From Flectobacillus longus (GTDB lineage: Bacteria; Bacteroidota; Bacteroidia; Cytophagales; Spirosomataceae): DNA of 64,000 nt. The notes beneath the pieces are model-generated. The model did no database searches, was not told where the DNA came from, and saw only the letters and a program-made list of their open reading frames with translations. How positions within the stretch are numbered: the stretch's first letter is position 1; the number at the start of each line of letters is the position of its first letter. The position numbers and the translations under genes are program-made. Shown piece by piece: positions 9,526 through 19,674 of this stretch. Where the stretch lies: positions 1 through 64,000 of the forward strand of contig NZ_JASHIC010000010.1 of NCBI RefSeq assembly GCF_030056705.1, given 5' to 3'.

Positions 9526-10179
9526 ATGAAAAAAATTAGTGCACTTCTGTTTATGCTTGGGATAGCAAATGTCGGTATTAGTCAGATATATCTTGAGCGT
9601 AAAGATGGTAGAATTATTTTTGATGGTCAAGCTGTAGAGGCAGAAGGTACTGTATTTGTGCCACAGGAATTTACAAAAGGATATGTTATTCAAAACGGTA
9701 AAAAACTTGATATTGCAAAAGTAAGATTAAATACCTACGATAACCGTTTGGAGTATCAAGAAGGCGATTTAGTAAAGTTATTTACGTTGCCTGTAACCGA
9801 GTATGGATTTGATGGTGAAGACGGAGGAGTACGACTCTTTAAGCGAGGTTTTCCAAAGGTGGATCGTCAGAATGAAGATACTTATTATGAGGTGCTGTAT
9901 GATGGCAAATACAAGTTGCTAAAATACTACAAAGCTCATAAATTGGATGTTACGAGCTATAATTCGGCAACTAAGATGGTTAAATTTGAAATTGGAGAAA
10001 CACTCTATATACTTAGACCAGACAATAGCGTCCATAAAATAAAGAAAGATAAAAAGTCTGTACTAGAAGCATTAGGAAAAGAAGAGGAGGCTGTGAAAAG
10101 TTGGTGGTTAAAAGAAAAACCTAATCCAAAAGACGAAGCAGGTATTGCTGCCATAGTAGGCTATGTAGATTCTCTTTAA
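9526..10179 (+). CDS. Conserved secreted protein of unknown function
   Basis: 217 residues. MKKISALLFMLGIANVGISQ is a clear signal peptide with likely cleavage after GISQ, so the mature protein is periplasmic or surface exposed. The mature part is rich in beta-type charged segments (repeated short Tyr/Lys/Asp stretches such as YEVLYDGKYKLLKYYKAHK at ~124-142), then a Lys-rich helix (~165-190). I recognise no family or catalytic motif. It is monocistronic and divergent from accD. Upstream, TTTTGA and TAATTTAT near 9475-9500 resemble a weak promoter. Function unknown. Confidence 0.75.
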   Translation: MKKISALLFMLGIANVGISQIYLERKDGRIIFDGQAVEAEGTVFVPQEFTKGYVIQNGKKLDIAKVRLNTYDNRLEYQEGDLVKLFTLPVTEYGFDGEDGGVRLFKRGFPKVDRQNEDTYYEVLYDGKYKLLKYYKAHKLDVTSYNSATKMVKFEIGETLYILRPDNSVHKIKKDKKSVLEALGKEEEAVKSWWLKEKPNPKDEAGIAAIVGYVDSL

Positions 10180-10281
10180 GTTATCATGTTGTATTTATTT
10201 TGAGCTATGATATTTTATTGACAAACTACTTTAGTGGAAATATTATATCAGGTTAAGTCCATTCTGTACTCTTTAGTGAAA

Positions 10282-10311
10282 TTTGTGGGGACTTAAGTAC
10301 ATCCCCACAAA
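10282..10311. terminator. Hairpin between convergent genes
   Basis: TTTGTGGGGA (10282-10291) pairs perfectly with TCCCCACAAA (10302-10311). No long T run follows in either direction. It lies just past the stop of the T9SS metalloprotease, and ~100 bp past the end of the plus-strand gene. Confidence 0.5.
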
Positions 10312-10319
10312 CTTAGAGC

Positions 10320-12944
10320 TTAATGGTAAGTAATTAACTTTTTGACAAGAACTTTGTCGCCGACTACCATACGAAGGATGTATGTCCCTGAGGCTTGTTT
10401 ACTCAAATCTATAACCTGAGAAAACTGAGTACCAATACCTTCATACTGATTATTGGCAATTTCTTTGCCCGTTATATCTATTATGTCTAATTTGACTTGA
10501 TTAGCAGGTTTTTCGAAGGTGGCTTTAAGTAAAAACTGTCCATTAGTACTTGGATTTGGGCTAATATTAACGAGTTGTGTTTCGTCAAATTCAGATCCAA
10601 GCACTATCACTTTGGGCGCGTTAGGGTTTGGTCCTTGTATATTAAGGTTGTCGACTGCCCATCCCCATCCATTAGCACCTACGTCTGCTAATAATCTAAA
10701 GCGAATCAACACTTGATCACCAGCCTTAAAATCACCAGATTTTAACATATCTATTTCACGAGCTTTGAACATTGCCTGTGAGCCATTGGTAAGTGAATTA
10801 CCTTTCGAATCAACTGAGGCATTCCATGCTGCCTTCCATGTTGAATTAGTATTAGAGTCCCATCCATCTTGAAACCATTTCCAAGTAATACCTCCGTCTT
10901 TAGAGCCTTCTACAATTACATAGTCAAAGAAGTTTCGATTTGGAACACCGCCAGTTGCAAAGCTCACCCCGTTATCACCAGGCTCAACTAATACAATCTC
11001 ATCAAAATAAATTTTTGCCGTGTCAGATCTTAATATAATAGGTTTTTGAAGATTGAATGTAAAATTAGAGTATTTATCTGCTGGATCTGTTTCTGTAAAA
11101 GCAAATTCTGTTCCGTCTTTATATGGGTGATCCGAGTGCATGGCCTTACTTGTGAATCCTGTAGGCTGTGCAACACCAAAGCCTTTGGTATAAAAATCGT
11201 CCATAGGAATATTATCAAAGTTAGTAATATAAGAATTAACAGGAGTCAGAATTTTTTGAACCCTAAATTCATAGTAACCATTACTTGGGGAGTATGCTGT
11301 ATTTTTTGCTTTACTTTTATCTTTTACAACAATTCGATACTGAATATTTTCACCTCCCTTCAACAAGCCACTTGCAAACGTAAATTTTCCTGAAAAAGCA
11401 TAGGCCATTGCACCAGAAGCCAACTCGGCTTGATTGGTGCGTTTGAGAGCAAAAGCAGATTGAGCTTTTCCATCAATTAAATACTCAACGTAGGCTGTGT
11501 CGATATCAATGTTGTCGTACGCTAGTAATTCAGGTAGAGAAACCTCCAGTTCGCTTGAACGGATTAATGATAGATTATGTGTATAATCTAAGACTGGTTT
11601 GGTCGTATCTGCACCAATTTTAAACTTATAATAAGTAATATTCTCTAGTGTACCCGGAGCTTGTGCAGGAGTGGAAAATGTTTTTTTCTTAGAATCGACT
11701 GCTGAAAAGTAATAGCTAATATTTCTATCAGAAGTACTCGCAGGTAGCACATAGGTATATTCATTAGAATTGCCAATTCGACTCATCGATACCTGAATGG
11801 GTTTGTCTTTGGTGATGTCGCCCAAGGTATAGAATAGTTTTACAGAAGTTGAATCAAATCCCAAATCGCCATAAACTTTTGTATTAAATGAAATAGCTTT
11901 TGTGTTGTCTTCTGAATCTTTGATTTTTTTGTGAATAATACTGCTTCCTACCCATCCCATGTCGTTGAATAGAGCCAACGTAATGGGACCGGGGTTATGT
12001 GTGACTTCTCCGTTGGCAATTTGAGGCGTCATGAGGGCATTGATGGTTCCTCGTCTGTAGGAAGACTCATCTAAATGACTATAACTCGAACTTTCCTGAT
12101 AAGTAGATGGAGCATAAACTTTAGCACGTAGACTATCATTGTTGGCAAGAATAGCAGGCGAGTTCAAATACAGATTTCCACCCGTTAATTGTGTTTTAAG
12201 CTCTACAGAAGGGTTCTTAAAAACGTTGGTGTTGAGGAGGCGTTGCCCCGCAGTACTTTCTGCAAAAATATCGTATATCATAGGAATTCCTCCATCTGTT
12301 ATTACCCCTAGAGTTGCGTCAGATGTAGCTTGACGTAGCGTGCCGTAAAATCCAAGTCCATGACCAATTTCATGAAGAACAACCGATACCAAATCAGCAC
12401 GATTGGTAGGTGTGTTTCCATCTATGCCATAATACCAAGTAAAGTCACTATTAAAGCGAGCAAAAATATCAGGATTGTCGCTATTGAGATTGGTATGTGC
12501 TATTTTTTCTGCCAATGCAATCGGATACCATGTTAATGGGTACTGTGCCCCAGCATAATCTCTATAAACACTTGCTGAATAGGCAGACCCTAATACACTA
12601 GAGCCCAGACTTTCCCAACTGGCGGTTATGCGAATAGGTACATCAGAAATAATAATGGATTGCCATATATCTACCGCTCTTTGAAAAGCGGCCTTAGCAT
12701 TTTCTGGAAAATTGATATAAGTGACAATAAATTGCGATTTATCGGCTTCGGTACGAGTATGTTTATTGAATTTTTGCAAAAAAAGCTCTGGAGGAGCTAC
12801 ATAGGAGTGTACATAAGGAGAACTGAAGTCTGGTGCAGGACAAACTATTTCTCTAGTCTTACCTATTCTAAAATCGAGTTTTTGTTGAGACAAACCACCG
12901 TTGATCGTCAATAACCATAGCGCAAGCAGTAAAATTTTTTTCAT
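10320..12944 (-). CDS. Secreted zinc metalloprotease with T9SS type A sorting domain
   Basis: 874 residues. A signal peptide (residues 1-19, ending GGLSQ) directs Sec export. A metalloprotease domain covers ~70-330 with the metzincin-type zinc motif HEIGHGLGF (~191), in which the two His, the catalytic Glu and the downstream Gly are present. A middle region (~340-570) appears to hold beta-sandwich modules, and ~590-770 a further jelly-roll-like domain (DNIPMDDFYTKGF...WGWAVDNLNIQG). The last ~80 residues are a Por-secretion tail: ISPNPSTNGQF, then DIIDITGKEI, YILRMVVGD and KKLITYH. That tail is recognised by the type IX secretion system, which exports and anchors the protein at the cell surface. 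Monocistronic. Substrate unknown; a nutrient-acquiring protease is the simplest reading. Confidence 0.9.
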   Translation of the reverse strand: MKKILLLALWLLTINGGLSQQKLDFRIGKTREIVCPAPDFSSPYVHSYVAPPELFLQKFNKHTRTEADKSQFIVTYINFPENAKAAFQRAVDIWQSIIISDVPIRITASWESLGSSVLGSAYSASVYRDYAGAQYPLTWYPIALAEKIAHTNLNSDNPDIFARFNSDFTWYYGIDGNTPTNRADLVSVVLHEIGHGLGFYGTLRQATSDATLGVITDGGIPMIYDIFAESTAGQRLLNTNVFKNPSVELKTQLTGGNLYLNSPAILANNDSLRAKVYAPSTYQESSSYSHLDESSYRRGTINALMTPQIANGEVTHNPGPITLALFNDMGWVGSSIIHKKIKDSEDNTKAISFNTKVYGDLGFDSTSVKLFYTLGDITKDKPIQVSMSRIGNSNEYTYVLPASTSDRNISYYFSAVDSKKKTFSTPAQAPGTLENITYYKFKIGADTTKPVLDYTHNLSLIRSSELEVSLPELLAYDNIDIDTAYVEYLIDGKAQSAFALKRTNQAELASGAMAYAFSGKFTFASGLLKGGENIQYRIVVKDKSKAKNTAYSPSNGYYEFRVQKILTPVNSYITNFDNIPMDDFYTKGFGVAQPTGFTSKAMHSDHPYKDGTEFAFTETDPADKYSNFTFNLQKPIILRSDTAKIYFDEIVLVEPGDNGVSFATGGVPNRNFFDYVIVEGSKDGGITWKWFQDGWDSNTNSTWKAAWNASVDSKGNSLTNGSQAMFKAREIDMLKSGDFKAGDQVLIRFRLLADVGANGWGWAVDNLNIQGPNPNAPKVIVLGSEFDETQLVNISPNPSTNGQFLLKATFEKPANQVKLDIIDITGKEIANNQYEGIGTQFSQVIDLSKQASGTYILRMVVGDKVLVKKLITYH

Positions 12945-13247
12945 AAGTATGTTTCGAAATACGAGTAAAGGTTATTCATATAATTAGGGATATTATGGCA
13001 AAGAATTACATTTGATTACACTTAATCGTCATTGTAAGCATTTAATTCGATTAGCTTTATCAATAATAAGATAAATATCATGTATAGGTTTACATAAGAG
13101 TATAGGTGAATCATAGTCTTGTAGAATACCTCGTAAGTGTTTTTGTTAAGAAGTGCTTTTTATGAAAGATGTACTTGTATATCTAAATTTAGGTATTTTT
13201 AAAGATAAATCAAGATTTCGAAAATGAAATATTAGTTGATTATAGTT
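12945..13247. other. Intergenic region upstream of the T9SS metalloprotease
   Basis: AT-rich, with no open frame of note. It must contain the minus-strand promoter of the metalloprotease gene, but I see no exact TAnnTTTG box close to the start. The right border is the terminator of the SusCD operon. Confidence 0.5.
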
Positions 13248-13304
13248 ATAAAAAAAGCAGCCAGCCAATTCAATAATCTAAACATTACTGAATTGACTGG
13301 CTGC
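13248..13304 (-). terminator. Terminator of the SusC/SusD/lipoprotein operon
   Basis: A 16-bp stem with one mismatch (13257-13272 with 13289-13304; core GCAGCCAG/CTGGCTGC). Read leftward, it is followed by a seven-T run. It lies 20 bp after the stop of the last gene of the minus-strand operon. Confidence 0.9.
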
Positions 13305-13324
13305 AAAAATACTGATTATGAAAA

Positions 13325-13804
13325 TTACAAATTGATTCTAAAACCTAATCTTTTATAGTTCTCATTAGGCTTGATATCACTACCATTTCCTTCTAAAACA
13401 AGTACAAGTAATACATTTGTACCTGTAGCTGATGGCGCTCTCAAAATGTTAAATTTACAATCGCCAAAGCTTGAATTAGCTGCAAGTGTAACTACACCAC
13501 CTTCTAAGCTGTAATGTACGCCTTCAACGGCAGTTGATTCTTTTGTATCTACCGAAAACTTGATAGATTCTTGATTAGGTCTTTGACGTCCTACAAGATT
13601 GATACGACGAGTTTGAAGACCAGCTCCATTAGCAACACTGATAATTGGATAAGTTTTTCCAAGTGATGTTGCTGGAGATGTAACGACAGCATCCTGAAAC
13701 TCTACTAGATAAGTTGAGTCAAAAACGGATTGGCTATCTTTGAAGCATGACGACATAAACAAAGTAGTCATCAGCGCTAATACAATACCAAATATTTTTT
13801 TCAT
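13325..13804 (-). CDS. Lipoprotein of the SusCD operon (DUF4843/DUF1735-like)
   Basis: About 159 residues from the ATG at 13804. A GTC-to-ATG extension to 13855 exists, but only the internal start gives a clean lipoprotein signal, MKKIFGIVLALMTTLFMSSC, with the lipobox ending at Cys. The mature part is beta-rich and Calx-beta/DUF4843-like (VEGVHYSLEGGVVTLAANSS, ~80-100). Such small lipoproteins often follow SusC/SusD pairs and bind the substrate at the outer surface, as SusE/F do. The gene lies 52 bp after the susD stop and is followed by a strong terminator, so it is the last gene of the operon. The family name is tentative. Confidence 0.75.
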   Translation of the reverse strand: MKKIFGIVLALMTTLFMSSCFKDSQSVFDSTYLVEFQDAVVTSPATSLGKTYPIISVANGAGLQTRRINLVGRQRPNQESIKFSVDTKESTAVEGVHYSLEGGVVTLAANSSFGDCKFNILRAPSATGTNVLLVLVLEGNGSDIKPNENYKRLGFRINL

Positions 13805-13856
13805 GATAATTCGTTGAAATATAAGTTCTTGAAATGAATTAGACATAATCGTCAAA

Positions 13857-15320
13857 CTAGTATCCTGCGTTCTGCTTCAAGTTGGCATTTGCCTGAATTT
13901 CACGTACAGGAATATTAGCTAGAATACGGAAATCGCTAAATGTTATACTTTGAACAGGTGCTGCCTTAACAATGTCAGAACCTAAACGTTTTAAATCAAA
14001 GAAACGATGACCTTCAAAGGCTAATTCTAAACGGCGTTGCTTTAATATTTCATTTATCAAGCTAGCTCCTGTCAAATCAGTAACAGTTGGTAACCCTGCG
14101 CGATTTCTAATAACATTTAAGTCTGCTAGAGCTCCAGCTACGTTTCCTGATTTGGCGAGAGCTTCGGCACGATTGAGGTACATCTCAGAAACGCGAATTA
14201 CAGGAATATTATCAAGGTTGACTTGACCACTTCTTCCCAAGAATTTAGTACATTCGATTTCAGCGGTACCACGTCCTGCAGTTCCTAATTCATACATTTG
14301 ACGTCTTACATCTGGAATTGTTGCTCCTGAGGCATCTTTTTCAGAATCGAATAAATCTAACAACGCTCTTGTTGGAACTAAGTCTCCAAAGCCACCAGTA
14401 GTTGTACGATTGCCCGGTGCAACCAATGTAGTATAGGTGGTTTGTAAAGAAGTGTTTACACCAATATTTTCGTTGGTTTGATATTGAATCTCGAAAATAG
14501 ATTCAGGTTGGTTTGCTGAACGCCATGAAGCCACATAGTTGGCTGTTGTCTGAAAACGGCCAATACTACCAGTAGCCATTGCATCAGTAGCATATTTAGC
14601 AGAGTTAGTCCAGTCACCACGATATAATGCTACTCTTGAAAACAAAGCTTGAGTAGCAGTTTTATTTGCAAAAGCTGCAGTCGCTGTTCTACCAGAGCTA
14701 GTAAACTTAGCGATAGCTCCTGTCAAATCAGAGTATATAAAGTCATAAACTTCATTGATAGAAGCACGTCCTTCTAGCTTAATTTGAGTAGCATCAATTA
14801 CACCTGATTTTATGATAGGTACACCGCCTTTGCTTACCTGTGTTAATTCAACAGATGGTTCGTAAGCATAAGCTCGCATCAGCTCAAAATACAACAAACC
14901 TCTGATAAACAATGCTTGAGCCTCAACAAAGTCTTTGTTAGCCTGTGACATTTTATCTATTTTAGGTAGCGCATCTAATACTAAATTAGCCTGATTAATA
15001 GCAAAATATGAAGTTTGCCAGTGAGCAAAATGAGCACCTACCTGATTTTGATATTCAGCATTTAAACGTCCTGATTTGTTAGTTGCTCTACCGTTGTCTG
15101 CAAGGGCTTCAGGTATTGCAATTAAATCTCGACCGTATAAGAAAGTAGATTGTAATCTATCATAAATACCGTTTACGGCAGCATTAATAGCATCTTCGGT
15201 AGTAAGAGCGGTCACAGAATCAATTGATGCTCTTGGTTGGACATCAAGCAGGTCTGAACATGATGCTAATGTTAGGCCTATTCCAATGGTTGCTATTTTT
15301 AAAAAGTATATTCCTTTCAT
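13857..15320 (-). CDS. SusD/RagB family outer-membrane nutrient-binding lipoprotein
   Basis: 487 residues. A lipoprotein signal peptide (lipobox LASC at ~20) is followed by the SusD signature DLLDVQPRASI. The N-terminal half carries TPR-like helices (FVEAQALFIRGLLYFELMRAYAYEP, ~130-155, typical of SusD). The C-terminal hallmark is complete: RVSEMYLNRAEALAK, then LADLNVIRNRAGLP, RRLELAFEGHRFFDLKRLG, and a final IPVREIQANANLKQN motif. SusD caps the SusC transporter on the cell surface and delivers glycans or peptides. It lies 38 bp downstream of susC. No glycoside hydrolase, sulfatase or sensor is next to it, so substrate cannot be inferred; the nearby surface metalloprotease would fit peptides. 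Confidence 0.95.
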   Translation of the reverse strand: MKGIYFLKIATIGIGLTLASCSDLLDVQPRASIDSVTALTTEDAINAAVNGIYDRLQSTFLYGRDLIAIPEALADNGRATNKSGRLNAEYQNQVGAHFAHWQTSYFAINQANLVLDALPKIDKMSQANKDFVEAQALFIRGLLYFELMRAYAYEPSVELTQVSKGGVPIIKSGVIDATQIKLEGRASINEVYDFIYSDLTGAIAKFTSSGRTATAAFANKTATQALFSRVALYRGDWTNSAKYATDAMATGSIGRFQTTANYVASWRSANQPESIFEIQYQTNENIGVNTSLQTTYTTLVAPGNRTTTGGFGDLVPTRALLDLFDSEKDASGATIPDVRRQMYELGTAGRGTAEIECTKFLGRSGQVNLDNIPVIRVSEMYLNRAEALAKSGNVAGALADLNVIRNRAGLPTVTDLTGASLINEILKQRRLELAFEGHRFFDLKRLGSDIVKAAPVQSITFSDFRILANIPVREIQANANLKQNAGY

Positions 15321-15358
15321 CTTCTTATCAAATTAAATCTTATTTGAAGTATTTAAAA

Positions 15359-18300
15359 TTATAGACCAAGTTGTACTCCAAAAGTGATAGTACGTGGTTG
15401 TGGAATAGTACCGTTATTTCCACTACCCAAATTGATAAATTCTGAGTCAAAACCAGTCCACTTAGTCCATGTATACAAGTTGTATGCTTGTACATATAAT
15501 CTTGCTCTTTCAATTTTGATTTGCTTCAATAATGAACTTGGAACATTGTAGCCGAATGTTACAGTTTTCAAACGAATGAATGAAGCATCTTCATAAAAGC
15601 GAGAGCCTGCTGTTATGCCAGAGCCCAATGTCTCTGCGTTTCCGTTGTATGGTCTTGGTACCGACGTAATTTGACCTGGGGCTGTCCATCTGTTCTCATA
15701 AATAGAACGCAATGTGTTAAATGCACGACCACCGTTTTCGGCCATAAATGCAGATTGGTTATTGAATACTGTTCTACCAAATTCGTAGTTGAAAAATACT
15801 TCTAAATCAAAACCTTTGTATGAAAACGAGTTGGTTAAACCTCCATAGTATTTTGGAATTTGACTACCAATAATTCTAGAATAAGAATTAACATCACCCG
15901 CTAAACGATAAATAATATTACCATTATTATCATACCACATCGCACGCCCAGTAGCTGGGTTTACACCTGCATATTGTGCTGTGTAAATAGAGTTTACAGG
16001 ATAACCAATTTTGATCCATCCATCAACCGCACGACCAGGAAGTGTTGTCAATGTATCGTATAGCTTAGTAACTTTGTTGTCGATATATGTAAAGTTGAAT
16101 GAAGTAGTCCATTTAAAACCTTTGTTATCTGCTGATTTATCTACTGCAACAAGTTTTACATCCAATTCCAAGCCTTTGTTTTGTAGTTCACCAACATTCT
16201 CAGAGATAGTACTATAACCACTCAACCATGAAACAGGACGATCTAAAATAAGGTCTTTACTTGTTCTAATGAAATATTCAACAGAACCTTGTAAACGGTT
16301 ATTAAACAAACCATAGTCTAATGCCAAGTTAGTGGTTACGTTTTGTTCCCAACGTAGATTAGGGTTGCTTAACTGCGTTGGAGCAATACCACTCACACCA
16401 TTGTAGTTAAATCCACCACCAAATAATCCTCTTGAATCGAAGTTACCGATTTGGTCAGCTCCTAATGATCCATAACTAGCACGTAATTTTAATTGGTTTA
16501 CAATTGAACTTGTTTTTAAGAAGTCTTCTTGTGCTGCATCCCATCCTACAGAAACTCCAGGGAAGAAACCCCAAAGGTTGTTAGAGCCAAATCTAGAAGA
16601 ACCATCATAACGTGCGGTCAATCCTAGTAAATATTTTCCTGAATAGTCGTAATTAACACGTCCGAATACACCAGATTTTTTGTAACCTGACCAAGAAGCG
16701 AAAGTTGTAATAGGGTTTGCCGCAGCACCTGCTACAATAAATTGTGGAGTTGGAATACCCTCTGCCGTTTGCTGCACATTCGAAGACTGGTCATCTCTGT
16801 ACTCAGCACCAACCAATGCACTAATGTTATGAACATTGTCAATTTGAGTACTGTAGTTCAAAACAGCATTGAATAATATGTTGATGTTTTCAGTATTTTG
16901 ATCTTGAATTCTACCTTTCACATTAAAAGCATCAGCTGTACGAGGGTCTTGGAAATTATAACCTTTAATAAAGCGATAATCAATACTTGCCGAAGGACGG
17001 AACGATAACTTGCTATTGATTTTGTAGTTGATAGAGGTTGAAGCAATAGCTTGATTTACACGTGAATAAATTTTATTTAGCTCACTTACTTGCAATACGT
17101 TTTGGTTCAAAATACCAGCAAGACCACCATCAGCAGGTGTTCCATAATAAGTACCATCTTCTTTATAAAATGGATTTACAGGAATAATCAATGGAGCAGA
17201 GAATGTTGGAGAACCTAAGAAACTACCACCACCAGGGCCACCAAATTGACCTCTCTGAACAAATGAACTCAAGTTGATTGAGTTATCAATTGTAATACGG
17301 TTGTTAAGTTTGCTACTGATTTTGGCGTTTAAGTTACCACCCTTATAGTCTACGTTACGAACGTTTGCATCTGTTGAGTTATAAGTACCCGACAAATAGA
17401 AAGTACTTTTGTCACTACCACCACTTAAGCTAATGCTGTAGTTGTTAGTTCTACCAGATACATAAGACTCTTTTTGCCAATCGTAAGTAGGCAATGCTGC
17501 AATTTGATCAGCAGTCAAATTTGGATCTAAACGAATACTTGATAGCGTACTTCTCAAAGCAGCTCCAGCCTCAGTACCTTGATTAGTTATAGCTTCTGCA
17601 CGAACTTTAATCCACTCTTGTGTATTTAATACATTCAAGTATTTGGTCGGTTCTACATAACCTGTATAATAATCAAAATTTACTTTTGTTTTTCCTGCTT
17701 TCCCTTTTTTAGTTGTTATCAAAACTACACCGTTCGCCGCCGCAGCACCATAAATAGCAGCCGAAGCAGCATCTTTCAATACCTCAATAGATTCGATATC
17801 ATTTGGGTTTAGATAGTTCAATGGGTTACTGCTTGTAAATGCAGCCGAACCAGCATTAGAGTTGATTTGAACTCCATCAACTACATACAATGGGTCTGTA
17901 CCTCCTTTGATTGTACCAACCCCACGAACACGAATTTGAGCTGCACCACCTGGTGTACCATTGGCTCCTAATACCTGAACACCTGCGGCACGGCCTTGAA
18001 GTGCTTTGTCAAAACTGTTAGTTGGCATTGTAGCAATTTCAGAACCTTTTACCGAGGCTTGAGACCCAGTTAGAGTTTTACGAGATTGAGTACCATAACC
18101 TACAACAACTGCTTCAGCAAGTTCTTGTGAAGTTGACGTTAATTGAACATCAACTGTCGAACGATTGCCAACAGAAACCTGACGAGCTTCGAAACCAACA
18201 AAGGTGAAAACCAATGTTGCATTGCCAGAAACTGCAATTTTGTATGTACCATTCGAGCTTGTTGTGGTACCTCGGCTAGTTCCTTTTACAGAAACGTTAA

Positions 18301-18424
18301 CACCTGGAAGTGGTGAACCATCGTCTGATGATGTCACTTTTCCTGATACAGTTTTATCCTGTGCAAAAAGTTGTACACACATAAACACTGTAAGAAGAAT
18401 ACTGAGTAGAGATTTTCTCATCAC
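15359..18424 (-). CDS. SusC/RagA family TonB-linked outer-membrane transporter
   Basis: 1021 residues. Signal peptide (~1-21, ending LFAQ), then the carboxypeptidase regulatory-like domain (~25-95: VSGKVTSSDDGSPLPGVNVSVKG). The TonB box region and plug follow (EAVVVGYGTQSRKTLTG ~104-120; GRAAGVQVLGANGTPGG; DPLYVVDGVQI; NDIESIEVLKDAASAAIYG), then the 22-strand barrel to the C terminus, ending in RTITFGVQLGL. It imports the ligand captured by SusD using TonB energy. It is the first gene of a three-gene minus-strand operon with susD and a lipoprotein. The 1.25-kb gene-free region upstream probably holds its control signals. Confidence 0.95.
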   Translation of the reverse strand: MMRKSLLSILLTVFMCVQLFAQDKTVSGKVTSSDDGSPLPGVNVSVKGTSRGTTTSSNGTYKIAVSGNATLVFTFVGFEARQVSVGNRSTVDVQLTSTSQELAEAVVVGYGTQSRKTLTGSQASVKGSEIATMPTNSFDKALQGRAAGVQVLGANGTPGGAAQIRVRGVGTIKGGTDPLYVVDGVQINSNAGSAAFTSSNPLNYLNPNDIESIEVLKDAASAAIYGAAAANGVVLITTKKGKAGKTKVNFDYYTGYVEPTKYLNVLNTQEWIKVRAEAITNQGTEAGAALRSTLSSIRLDPNLTADQIAALPTYDWQKESYVSGRTNNYSISLSGGSDKSTFYLSGTYNSTDANVRNVDYKGGNLNAKISSKLNNRITIDNSINLSSFVQRGQFGGPGGGSFLGSPTFSAPLIIPVNPFYKEDGTYYGTPADGGLAGILNQNVLQVSELNKIYSRVNQAIASTSINYKINSKLSFRPSASIDYRFIKGYNFQDPRTADAFNVKGRIQDQNTENINILFNAVLNYSTQIDNVHNISALVGAEYRDDQSSNVQQTAEGIPTPQFIVAGAAANPITTFASWSGYKKSGVFGRVNYDYSGKYLLGLTARYDGSSRFGSNNLWGFFPGVSVGWDAAQEDFLKTSSIVNQLKLRASYGSLGADQIGNFDSRGLFGGGFNYNGVSGIAPTQLSNPNLRWEQNVTTNLALDYGLFNNRLQGSVEYFIRTSKDLILDRPVSWLSGYSTISENVGELQNKGLELDVKLVAVDKSADNKGFKWTTSFNFTYIDNKVTKLYDTLTTLPGRAVDGWIKIGYPVNSIYTAQYAGVNPATGRAMWYDNNGNIIYRLAGDVNSYSRIIGSQIPKYYGGLTNSFSYKGFDLEVFFNYEFGRTVFNNQSAFMAENGGRAFNTLRSIYENRWTAPGQITSVPRPYNGNAETLGSGITAGSRFYEDASFIRLKTVTFGYNVPSSLLKQIKIERARLYVQAYNLYTWTKWTGFDSEFINLGSGNNGTIPQPRTITFGVQLGL

Positions 18425-19674
18425 CTGTTTACTTAGTTTGTTAGAATAGTTAAAGAATGGTTAAAAAATAATAAATAAAGTCTTTGTGTAAAAACTGTAG
18501 TTAGAACCAATATTAATTCATGCACAAGACCAAAGAGCCTTATTTTGATGCAGAAACTAGAAAAATATATTTTGTTGAAACATAGAATTCTCAGACGAAA
18601 GCAGCTAAGTGCTTCGACAAGTACTAAAATCTGGATTTTTTTGGCCGAAATATCATAGCACTTAAAGGAATCTAGTGCTAGCCAATGGAATTACTGCTTA
18701 TTGCAGATTTTGAATAATTATAGTTTTAAAAATGGACTAATTGAAATGATTACAGACTATGTTTTAATTTGTTGATATGTGTTTGTAAATAATTACAGCA
18801 TATTTTAAAGAAATTTTAGTTTGAATGTGTTAAAAAGCAAATGTACATACAGAAAATTGTTATAACAAAATTTTATGTGCCAAAACCGTAATATGTAGCA
18901 GTAAAATTTTCTCATAATGAGATATGATGTATAAAAAAATATTCATAATCGACAAAATTGCCATAATTTCAATAACTGCTCATATCTGACTATTTATACG
19001 AAGAGCTTTTAAAGAATTTTTTTCAAAATGTAGATAAGAACCCAAATATAAATCTCATATACACTTCTCAGTCTAAGAGAAATAGCTTTCTGTATTACAA
19101 TCTTGCGTATTAGAAAATTTATAGCTTAAAGTAATAATATTGAATATGTTATTGCAAAATATACTTATAATATTTTGGATACTTTTGAAAATGGAGCGAG
19201 TGCAGAATACATACAATGTATCATATTACTGTATTAACTATGGGCAGACGTTAAATTCTTGTAGCTGTTACGATTTTACTACTTATTGTTATAACTAATA
19301 CTTTCAAAAAAAGTTTTGAAATATATTATAATTTAAGGTTTCAATCTTCTTTCATAATAAGCTACTTTTTGTCTGTTTTAATCGCTTCTATGTTAAAAGT
19401 ACAACTAAAGTTTGGTATTGAAATATGGGAAAAGAGAGTAGATTTTACTTCGTATGACTAAGTTTTTTAGTGACTGCAAAACGTAATTAAAATCAACTCC
19501 ATTTTACGTTATTTATGAGAAATAAGTAATACAAACTATTCAAAACTTGGAATACTTACTCTAATCAAGTAAATTCATGAAAGTAGAATAGTGTATTTTG
19601 TGATTAAATCAATCAATTCATAACTATTATTCTCACTTTAGTAAAGTGTCATCACACAAACCTTAACACATTCC
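18425..19674. other. 1.25-kb gene-free, AT-rich region between divergent susC and M20 genes
   Basis: The longest non-coding stretch in the window. I find no open frame above about 60 codons, no clear hairpin terminator, no direct repeats and no remnant of a recognisable gene. It must carry promoters for susC (leftward) and the amidohydrolase (rightward), but I cannot place exact boxes. It could be decayed accessory DNA or hold an undetected RNA. Confidence 0.5.

Noticed and set aside
11046-11393. Antisense 115-codon frame in the metalloprotease gene
   Set aside because: Cysteine-rich, unlike neighbouring proteins, and fully inside a well-supported gene; typical shadow frame.
13857-18424. Complete polysaccharide utilisation locus
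   Set aside because: Only SusC, SusD and one lipoprotein are present; no glycoside hydrolase, sulfatase or hybrid sensor.
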